This document shows, piece by piece, positions 46,162-53,209 of a stretch of 64,000 bases of DNA. The stretch covers positions 34,580-98,579 of the forward strand of contig PMYL01000017.1 in NCBI GenBank assembly GCA_003170825.1, read 5' to 3'. Position 1 is the stretch's first letter. The number at the start of each line of letters is the position of its first letter. A program made the translations under genes and the position numbers. The DNA is from Acidobacteriaceae bacterium (GTDB lineage Bacteria > Acidobacteriota > Terriglobia > Terriglobales > Acidobacteriaceae). The notes beneath the pieces were generated by a model. The model was not told the DNA's origin. It did not search any database and worked only from the letters and a program-made list of their open reading frames with translations.

Positions 46162-49100
46162 TTATGCTTCAGCCGGCTCCGGTGTGGGAGCGTCACCGCG
46201 CCTGAGTAGCCTGCTCAGAATCACATAGAGCACGGGGATAAAGAAAAGGTTGAGGACGGTGGAGAGCAACATGCCGCCGACGATGGTGGTGCCCACGGAG
46301 CGCCGCCCCAGGGCACCTGCGCCGGTGGCGAAGACCAGCGGCAGAACGCCGAGGATGAAGGCGAAGGAGGTCATCAGAATCGGGCGCAGACGCAACGCGC
46401 CAGCCTCGGCGGCCGCATCGGCGATGGAGCGGCCCTTGCGCCGCAACTGCTCAGCGAACTCGACGATCAGGATTGAATTCTTTGCCGAGAGACCGATCAG
46501 CATGACCAGACCGATCTGGCAGTAGACATCGTTGGAGAGGCCGCGCAACGACACCAGGCCCAGCGCGCCGAGCACCGCCATGGGCACGGCCAGAAGGATG
46601 ATGAAAGGCAATGCGAAGCTCTCGTACTGCGCCGAGAGGGTGAGATAGACGACCAGTATTCCGAGGCCGAAGATAATGAGCGCCTTGCCGCTGGACTCAA
46701 TCTCGTCCAGGGTCAATCCCGTCCACTGGTAGGCCATGCCGGGCATCATCACCTTCTTGGCCAGATCCTCCATCGATGCGATTCCCTGCCCGGAGCTGTA
46801 GCCGGGCGCGGGTGAGCCGTCGATTTCGACGGCGCGGAAGAGGTTGTAGTGGGTAATGACCGGCGGGCCGGAGCTTTCCACCACGGTAGTCAGGTTGTCC
46901 AGCGGGACCATCTGGCCGGAGTCCGAGCGCACATAGAAGTTGTGCAGGTCTTTTGCGGTCATGCGAAAGGGCTGGTCGGCCTGCACGAAGACGCGATAGG
47001 TGCGGTTGTTGAAGTCGAAGTCGTTGATGTACTCCGAGCCCATGAAGACGCCGAGCGTGGTGGTGATCTGCGAGAGCGAAATGCTCATCGCCTTGGCCTT
47101 CTCGCGATCGATGGTAACCAACACCTGGGGGTCGTTGGCCGAGTAGGTGGTGATCAGGCCGGTAAGGTCCTTGCGCTGGCGGCTTGCGCCCACAATCTGA
47201 TGGGCGACCCGGTCCATGTCACTGAGGGTGTTGGCGCCCTGGTCCTGAAGCATGAACTGAAAGCCGCCATAGCTGCCCACGCCCGCCACCGCCGGGGGCT
47301 GGAAGATGGCCACCAGGCCGCCATTGGGAGCGAACATCAGGCTTTGCAATTTCGGCGAAAGATCGGCGACGATATCCGCGGTGGAGTGGCCCTTGCCGCG
47401 CCGCTGATCGCTGGGCCTGGTGGAGACAAACATCATGCCCGCATTGGAGGCGTTGCCTGCAAAGCTGAAGCCGATAATCGAGAACGAACCGGCAATATCG
47501 GGATTCGACTTGAGGATCAGGGTCGCGCGATCCGCCAGCGCACTGGTGTAGGCCAGCGACGAGCCCGGAGGGGCCTGCACAATCACCATCAGAAAACTCT
47601 GGTCTTCCTGCGGAATGAAGCCGGTGGGCACGTGCTGGTAGATCCCAACGGTTGCGCCCAGGCCGGCGAAGAAGAGCACGAGCAATGCGTAGCGCAACCG
47701 CAGCGCAACGTGAATTGATTTTGCGTAGGCGCCGGCCAGCCAACTGATCTGGGCATCGGCGGAGTGAATAAATCTGGCAAAGAGGCGCGAGATCGGCGCG
47801 ATGTGCAGGAAGTCGAGCTGGTGAGGACGGTCTTCTTCGCCGCGCAGGAAGATAGCCGAGAGAGCCGGCGAAAGCGTGAGCGCATTGAAGGCCGAGATGG
47901 CGATGGCAAAGGCGATGGTCAGCGAAAACTGGCGATAGAGGATGCCGGTGGTGCCGGGAAAGAATGAAACCGGCACAAAGACGGCAATCAAAACCAGCGA
48001 AGTGGCGATGACGGCGCTGGTCACCTCTCCCATAGCGCGCGATGTGGCCTCGTGCGAGTCAGAGTGCTCCATGGCGATGTGCCGCTGCACATTCTCGATG
48101 ACCACGATGGCGTCGTCCACCACCAGTCCCGTAGCCAGGGTAATGCCAAAGAGCGTGAGCGAGTTGATGGAGAAGCCGAAGATTTTGATGAAAGCGAAGG
48201 TGCCGATCAGCGAAACCGGAATGGTGACGGCGGGAATGATGGTGGCGCGCCAGTCCAGCAGAAAGAGAAAGATGACGGTGATGACGATAAAGACGGCCAC
48301 GCCCAGCGTGACCAGCACTTCGCGGATGGAGTCGCCGACGACGGTGGTCGAATCGAAGGCAATGGCATATTCCAGCCCCGGCGGAAAGCTCTTCGACAGC
48401 CCCTCCAGGACGGCCTTGGCCTGGCGGTCTACTTCCAGGGCGTTGGCGTTGGAGAGCTGCATGACGCCGATGCCCATGGCTTCGCGCCCGGAGTATTTCA
48501 ACACTGAGCTGTAATCTTCCGCGCCCACCTCCGAGTGGCCCACATCCTTGAGCAGCACCAGGCCGTTGGAGCTGTTCTTGACGATGATATTGTCGAACTC
48601 GGCGGGACTGGTGAGCCGGCCGACGACGCGCACCGGCACCTGGAAGGCCTGCTTCGCGTCCGCGGGAGGCTGGCCAAGCTGGCCTGCCGGAATCTCGACG
48701 TTCTGCTCGACCAGCGCGTTGACCACGTCAGTGGCAGTGAGTCCGCGGGCGGCCAGGCGCACCGGGTCAAGCCAGACGCGCATGGCATACTTGCGCTCGC
48801 CGAAGATCATCACATCGCCCACGCCGGGCACGCGCTTGAGGGCGTCCTTCACATAAATGTCGAGGTAGTTGGAGATGAACTCGGGCGAGTAGCGGCCATC
48901 GCGGGTAAAAAAGCCGGCGCCAAAGACAAAATTGTGGGAGGCCTTGGTGATGGTGATGCCGGTCGCGTTGACAGCCGCGGGCAGCCGGCCCTCGACGCTG
49001 GCCACGCGGTTCTGCACGTCCACGGCGGCGATGTCCAGGTCGTAGCCGGTGTTGAATGTCGTGGCGATGGAACTGGTGCCGCTGTTGGTGCTCGACGAAC

Positions 49101-49338
49101 TGATGTAGCGCATTCCCTCGACGCCGTTGATGGCCTCTTCGAGCGGTATAGTGACGGCCTTCTCGACGGTGTCGGCGTTGGCGCCTACATAGTTGCACTG
49201 CACCGAAATCACCGGAGGCGCGAGCGTGGGATACATGGCGACGGGAAGGTTGGGGATACACACCGCTCCCGTGAGAATGATCAGCAACGCGCACACCGTC
49301 GCAAAAACTGGCCTATGGATAAAAAAATCGACAAACAA
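46162..49338 (-). CDS. RND multidrug efflux permease (HAE1/AcrB type)
   Basis: Proton-driven inner-membrane pump of 1058 residues, the AcrB/MexB class. Twelve TM helices with two large periplasmic loops. The proton-relay Asp pair is in GLVVDDAIVVIENVQRH (TM4). The second half shows LIGLSAKNSILIVEFAEQLR (TM10-11). FFIHRPVFATVCAL is a typical HAE1 N-terminus and PVLYVILSRL the C-terminus. Partner is the adaptor gene just upstream in the same direction (96 bases). No outer-membrane factor gene lies next to them. Substrate unknown. Confidence 0.95.
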   Translation of the reverse strand: MFVDFFIHRPVFATVCALLIILTGAVCIPNLPVAMYPTLAPPVISVQCNYVGANADTVEKAVTIPLEEAINGVEGMRYISSSSTNSGTSSIATTFNTGYDLDIAAVDVQNRVASVEGRLPAAVNATGITITKASHNFVFGAGFFTRDGRYSPEFISNYLDIYVKDALKRVPGVGDVMIFGERKYAMRVWLDPVRLAARGLTATDVVNALVEQNVEIPAGQLGQPPADAKQAFQVPVRVVGRLTSPAEFDNIIVKNSSNGLVLLKDVGHSEVGAEDYSSVLKYSGREAMGIGVMQLSNANALEVDRQAKAVLEGLSKSFPPGLEYAIAFDSTTVVGDSIREVLVTLGVAVFIVITVIFLFLLDWRATIIPAVTIPVSLIGTFAFIKIFGFSINSLTLFGITLATGLVVDDAIVVIENVQRHIAMEHSDSHEATSRAMGEVTSAVIATSLVLIAVFVPVSFFPGTTGILYRQFSLTIAFAIAISAFNALTLSPALSAIFLRGEEDRPHQLDFLHIAPISRLFARFIHSADAQISWLAGAYAKSIHVALRLRYALLVLFFAGLGATVGIYQHVPTGFIPQEDQSFLMVIVQAPPGSSLAYTSALADRATLILKSNPDIAGSFSIIGFSFAGNASNAGMMFVSTRPSDQRRGKGHSTADIVADLSPKLQSLMFAPNGGLVAIFQPPAVAGVGSYGGFQFMLQDQGANTLSDMDRVAHQIVGASRQRKDLTGLITTYSANDPQVLVTIDREKAKAMSISLSQITTTLGVFMGSEYINDFDFNNRTYRVFVQADQPFRMTAKDLHNFYVRSDSGQMVPLDNLTTVVESSGPPVITHYNLFRAVEIDGSPAPGYSSGQGIASMEDLAKKVMMPGMAYQWTGLTLDEIESSGKALIIFGLGILVVYLTLSAQYESFALPFIILLAVPMAVLGALGLVSLRGLSNDVYCQIGLVMLIGLSAKNSILIVEFAEQLRRKGRSIADAAAEAGALRLRPILMTSFAFILGVLPLVFATGAGALGRRSVGTTIVGGMLLSTVLNLFFIPVLYVILSRLLRRGDAPTPEPAEA

Positions 49339-49434
49339 GGGTTGCCTTCCTTTTCGCTTGCAATGGGCGCGCTACGAACACCGCCCGGTGCACGCCTCCG
49401 GCCCGCTGCCGGAGGCGCTTGGTCAAGGTGTCTT

Positions 49435-50538
49435 CTAGGCTCCCGGCAGCGGCATGACCGGCATGCCATTCACCAGGAACTGAGTGCTCGACACGATCAC
49501 CCGGTCGCCCACATTGAGGCCTGAAGAGATGGAGTAGTTGTTGCCCACCGTATCGCCCAGCGTGACCGCGGTCTGGCGTGCCATGAAGTTGCCGTTCTGC
49601 GGCTGCGCCACAAAGACGAAGCTCTGCCCGCCCTGGCGAGTCACCGCCAGCACCGGAATCACCGCCATGGGCGTCGTGCTCCAGATGACCCGCGCCTTCA
49701 CCATTTGGGCATTGCGCAGAATCTCCGGAGAGGCGTGGACCGGGGCCTTTACCAGAATCCCCTGCAAGGTGCTATCCACCTCCGGCGAAAGAAAATCGAT
49801 TCTGGTCTTCTCCAGCAGATTGCCGTTGGTGTCCATCAGATCCACATCCAGCCCCTGCCGCACCTGGCCGGCGCGCTCCGTGGGCACGTAGATATACGCC
49901 TCGAGATCCTTGTTCTCATCCACGGTGGTCAACACGGTGGCGGGTGCAACGTAGTCGCCCACATGCACCGGAATGTCTCCCACCACGCCGTCAAACGGCG
50001 CGCGGATGGTGTAGTAGGCGAGTTGCTCCTCCTGCGTCTTGCGCATCTCCACCGCCGACTCATAGTCCGCCTTGGTGTTGTCGTGAGACTGCTGCGACTG
50101 CTCGAAGACGTCACGGCTGGTGATGCCCGCCTCAAACAGCTTGCGCTGCCGCTCGATCTCCGACGTGTTGTAGTCGTAGAGCGCCTTCTTCTGCCGCTCC
50201 GTTGCGCGCTGCGATTCGACGGTGGCCAGTTGATGCAGCGGATCGATGTTCATCAGCGGCTGGCCCGCCGTCACGCGGTCGCCCGACCGGACGCGAATCT
50301 GCGTCAGCCGTCCATCCACCTGCGGCTGCAACGTGGCCGAGCGGCGCGACTTGATGGTGGCTACGTACTCGCTCGACTGCGCCACCGGGGACAGCGTGAC
50401 CGCCACCGTCCGCACCGGCATCGCCTGCATCCCAGCCCCCGCCGGCACCGCCGGCTTTTTCTGGCAGCCGGTGGCCGCAAGCCCTATCAAAACAAGACAA
50501 CCTAAACCAAGAATGCGTCTCAACGCGCTATTCCTCAC
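49435..50538 (-). CDS. RND efflux periplasmic adaptor lipoprotein (AcrA/MexA type)
   Basis: Membrane fusion protein of about 367 residues linking the RND pump to an outer-membrane channel. The lipobox LIGLAATGC gives a lipoprotein anchor. A coiled hairpin (about 125-185), lipoyl half-domains around RSATLQPQVDGRLTQIRVRSG and APFDGVVGDIPV, and beta-barrel and MP domains follow. Start: GTG 50538 with AGGA upstream; the longer frame adds an arginine-rich non-coding-looking lead. Together with the permease it forms a two-gene unit. The coiled-coil and MP regions look complete. Confidence 0.92.
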   Translation of the reverse strand: MRNSALRRILGLGCLVLIGLAATGCQKKPAVPAGAGMQAMPVRTVAVTLSPVAQSSEYVATIKSRRSATLQPQVDGRLTQIRVRSGDRVTAGQPLMNIDPLHQLATVESQRATERQKKALYDYNTSEIERQRKLFEAGITSRDVFEQSQQSHDNTKADYESAVEMRKTQEEQLAYYTIRAPFDGVVGDIPVHVGDYVAPATVLTTVDENKDLEAYIYVPTERAGQVRQGLDVDLMDTNGNLLEKTRIDFLSPEVDSTLQGILVKAPVHASPEILRNAQMVKARVIWSTTPMAVIPVLAVTRQGGQSFVFVAQPQNGNFMARQTAVTLGDTVGNNYSISSGLNVGDRVIVSSTQFLVNGMPVMPLPGA

Positions 50539-50934
50539 TCGATCTTTCCTCTGTCTGGAGCCGTGAAGCCTGAAGCTCCGGTTTGTGCCGGAACGATTGC
50601 GATGCCGGGGTGCAGGAGCGCTCTGTCTGCCGGGACTTCCGCTCATGCGGACGATCCTGGCCGGAGAGTGCGCCGCCAACCGGCGGAAAATCGTCTAAAC
50701 AAAGCCTTTGCTATTGTGACGCTCCGAGCCGGGCCATTGTCGCAAAAAATCTCAGCGCGGACATTCCGCCCAGGCCGGAAGCCGATCCGCCTGGCGGACC
50801 GTTGCGTGGGCCATCCGCGAGCCGCCCGTCGGGACCCGCCATCCGCTACACCACATTTTGACACGGCCCTCCCGAGTTGGTAGCCTTCCTAAGGGCGCTC
50901 CCGGCCGATTCAGGCCGCTCCTGGCCCTTCCAGC
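50539..50934. other. Intergenic region between the efflux genes and tRNA-Glu
   Basis: About 400 bases, divergent. No coding region is supported: the plus-strand open frames here are G+C-driven. The one signal I can name is the tRNA promoter listed separately. Confidence 0.4.
50858..50886 (+). promoter_or_regulatory. Putative tRNA-Glu promoter
   Basis: TTGACA (50858-50863), a 17-base spacer and TAGCCT (50881-50886). It is a good -35 with a weak -10, about 50 bases before the tRNA. A similar weak -10 (TAGGGT) is seen at the his promoter. Confidence 0.45.
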
Positions 50935-51012
50935 GTCCCCGTCGTCTAGCCCGGCCTAGGACACCGCCCTTTCACGGCGATAACACGGGTTCAAATCCCG
51001 TCGGGGACGCCA
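50935..51012 (+). tRNA. tRNA-Glu (anticodon TTC), CCA encoded
   Basis: Cloverleaf visible: acceptor GTCCCCG/CGGGGAC, discriminator G, anticodon loop CTTTCAC (50969-50975) with anticodon TTC, T-arm ACGGG-TTCAAAT-CCCGT, and encoded CCA (51010-51012). The D-loop is slightly long. The 3' half is duplicated as a fragment at 16664-16707. Confidence 0.97.
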
Positions 51013-51432
51013 ATAGAATCAATGCTTTAATCAACTGTTGGTATCAAAATAGCAAATTCCTCTCAAACAATTCTCATAAAGGCGTTCTTTGTGCAGAGAG
51101 CAATAAGGGCTCGCATGATCGCGGCGGAATCGACATGCGCATCTCACGGCACATTGCCATCCGTCCCATCGAGGCGGATTACCTTCTAACCCAACTGCCC
51201 AACGGAGTCAACGGAACCGAAAGCAATCTCCGCCTGAGCGCCGGCGTTGTGCTCCGCATCCGGTAGCTCGCGCCCGCAAGCGGACTCCACCTGGCGTTGC
51301 ATCCGGCACGCCTTCGCCGGTAAACTGGTTATGGCCGCGGCGGATCCGCGCACGGCCGGGGAGCTCCTGGGGCAACTGCCAGTGCCACAAAAGCGCAGTC
51401 GAGAGCATCCTCTAAATCGTTGTACCCAAAGC
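51013..51432. other. Region between the two tRNA genes
   Basis: About 420 bases. A short open frame (51135-51266, 43 codons, MRISRHIAIRPIEADYLLTQ) has no recognisable family or ribosome site and could be a scrap. Immediately after the tRNA a TAGAATCAATGC block occurs, which recurs after the next tRNA. Confidence 0.4.
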
Positions 51433-51524
51433 GGAGAGGTGGCAGAGCCCGGTTGAATGCACCTGACTCGAAATCAGACATAGTCGCAAGGCTATCGGGG
51501 GTTCGAATCCCTCCCTCTCCGCCA
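51433..51524 (+). tRNA. tRNA-Ser (anticodon CGA), CCA encoded
   Basis: Class II tRNA: acceptor GGAGAGG/CCTCTCC, discriminator G, anticodon loop CTCGAAA (51467-51473) with anticodon CGA, a long variable arm (TAGTCGCAAGGCTA), T-arm GGGGG-TTCGAAT-CCCTC, encoded CCA at the end. Confidence 0.95.
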
Positions 51525-51546
51525 TAAGATCAGTAGAATCAATGCA

Positions 51547-51577
51547 ACAGGGGCCTCCCAAGGCCCCTGTTCTATTT
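51547..51577 (+). terminator. Terminator after tRNA-Ser
   Basis: Perfect 10-bp stem ACAGGGGCCT / AGGCCCCTGT with a CCCA loop, followed by TCTATTT. Confidence 0.75.
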
Positions 51578-51674
51578 GGCCCCAATCTTGCCTTCTGTGG
51601 AAAATATGCACTTGAGGGCACGGAAGGGCACCGAAATACAAATCCAACTGACACCAAAACCGACACCGAAAAGG

Positions 51675-51698
51675 CCTAACCGGTTAAAGCCGGTTAGG
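51675..51698. repeat. Perfect 9-bp inverted repeat CCTAACCGG/CCGGTTAGG
   Basis: Loop TTAAAG. Located in the gene-free gap after tRNA-Ser and before the islet ORFs; no T-run, so not a typical terminator. Confidence 0.5.
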
Positions 51699-51821
51699 GG
51701 AACTGGCAGGACCACTCCCTGCTCTGCCCGACCTCGCACCAACACGGACTCTTCACGTTGCAGACACCCAGACCGTGCGGCGGCTTTTGCCCGATTGCCA
51801 CGGAAGTAGGAGAATGAATTT

Positions 51822-52224
51822 ATGACAGATCACACCCTTTCAGTATTGACCGCTCTGGCAACCGCCCTAGCCGCTTTGGCAGCAGTGGACCTTATCCTTG
51901 ACCCAACGATCAAGGCGTCGTCAGCATTGGGTTGCTTCTGCCATCATCGGCTGCGTTGTTTTGACTCCTGGATTGAGTGAACTTGCCGAAGAGGGAAAAC
52001 TGATTGCGAAGAGCGCTGAATTCGCACAAAAGGCATCTGGATGGGGGGCATGCGCGCTGGATGCCGAAGATTTTATCAATGGTCTCAACGGCCTATTATC
52101 GGGAAGTCCGAATGGGGATGAGATTGGTAAGTCCATTGAAGCGCTGGGAGGTTGTGTGGGCGATCTTTTGGGAGATTTGTTAACGCACCCTGGCGCGTCA
52201 TTGCAGGGCCTGGGTCTTGAATAA
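51822..52224 (+). pseudogene. Small hypothetical gene, probably frame-disrupted
   Basis: ATG 51822 has AGGAGAATG upstream and gives a hydrophobic helical start (MTDHTLSVLTALATALAALA), stopping at 51980. A second frame, open from TTG 51898 to 52224, encodes a plausible continuation (WVASAIIGCVVLTPGLSELAEEG... ending GDLLTHPGASLQ). Joined by one frame change near 51925 they would make a protein of about 130 residues. No family is recognised. Alternatively the second frame is a separate 108-residue gene. Confidence 0.35.
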
Positions 52225-52297
52225 TGGGAGCTCAAAGCAAATATGCCCGACAATAACTCCGTTAACCTCCATTATCCTCCACAGCGGTGGCGGCCCA

Positions 52298-52684
52298 GTG
52301 ACCCGCTTCAAGGTCATTCTATTCTCGCTGGTCGTGGGGGCCGGTCTGCTCGTGAGTATCTGCTGGGATGTCGTAGACCAGTGGATTAAACGCACTCGCG
52401 GTCGCAATTGGCCGACAGTCTCCGCAGTCATTGACGTTGTAAGTGTTACTCTTGTCGAGGACAATAGTATATCTTCTTTAGCTATTCATTACGGGCCTTC
52501 TTACCTAGCTATGCTAACCTATTCCTACCGCAATCCCGAGCAGCAGATGGGCGACTACAAACGCAGATTTGGCAACGAGGACGATGCCAAGTCCTGGGCG
52601 AATTCCTATAAAGGCGAGACAGTCAAGGTCCACGTAGACCCTCGCGACCCCACGCGTTCCGTGCTACGAGAAGAAGACCTTTAG
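52298..52684 (+). CDS. Hypothetical protein, DUF3592-like
   Basis: About 128 residues. One N-terminal TM helix (FKVILFSLVVGAGLLVSICW), then a small domain with WPTVSAVIDVVSV, LTYSYRN and VKVHVDPRDPTRSVL, which has the order of DUF3592-type proteins (W..v.g.v, YxY, y.P.dP..s.L). Start is GTG 52298; ATG 52217 also possible. A+T content is higher than surroundings. Position inside a debris-rich islet suggests acquisition. Confidence 0.55.
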   Translation: MTRFKVILFSLVVGAGLLVSICWDVVDQWIKRTRGRNWPTVSAVIDVVSVTLVEDNSISSLAIHYGPSYLAMLTYSYRNPEQQMGDYKRRFGNEDDAKSWANSYKGETVKVHVDPRDPTRSVLREEDL

Positions 52685-52788
52685 GTGGGCGGGTGGCGTA
52701 GGTCCGAGGAATGAATAAAGTGGCGGGTGGCCCAGGTCTGAGTAGATAAGATTGGGTGGCCCAGGTCTCGATTCTGAGACCTGGGATA
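52683..52788 (+). repeat. GGGTGGCCCAGGTC-type repeats with GAGACCTGGG palindrome
   Basis: Three degenerate copies: GGGTGGCGTAGGTCCG, GGGTGGCCCAGGTCTG and GGGTGGCCCAGGTCTC, the last followed by GATTCTGAGACCTGGG, which pairs with it. The array looks like a dispersed repeat family rather than part of a gene. Confidence 0.55.
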
Positions 52789-52862
52789 GCATGAACCCCA
52801 AGCGTCCGTTACTCGTTCCGGCCAACCTCCTGATGAGCGTTGTACATCGCGTCGGTTGTATC

Positions 52863-53000
52863 TCTGCACGGCCGCCCATCACCGATTACAAGTACACGCT
52901 GGGCTTGACGGGCAACCGCACCGGCGCGACGGAACAGGGCGGGCGCACGCTGAACTGGAACTACGACGGCATCTACCGCCTGACGAATGTGACAATCAGC
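52863..53000 (+). pseudogene. Rhs/YD-repeat protein fragment
   Basis: The translated stretch YTLGLTGNRTGATEQGG and LNWNYDGIYRLTN matches the Rhs YD-repeat consensus (GNRT... YDxxYRLT). About 40 codons only, with no start and no downstream core, so it is a remnant of a polymorphic Rhs gene. Confidence 0.65.
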
Positions 53001-53209
53001 TTCTCCGGTCCAGGTCGAATGGACAACCTGTTGAAAGATCACAAGCGAAATATCTCAAGGGGTTGTCCATGCCCCCATCTCACCCGATATCCCCCGGCTT
53101 CATATAGCAATTAAGATGCGTCGGCCCTGGGCGTCACCCCACCGCCCCAACCCTTCCACCGCCCAAGCCGGTACACTGGACCTAGGACCCTTCCCGCACG
53201 GACGCCATC

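Noticed and set aside
51412..51666. Open frame with a REGFEPP motif on the minus strand
   Set aside because: It reads through the tRNA-Ser gene in reverse; this motif is a well-known artefact of translated tRNA-Ser.
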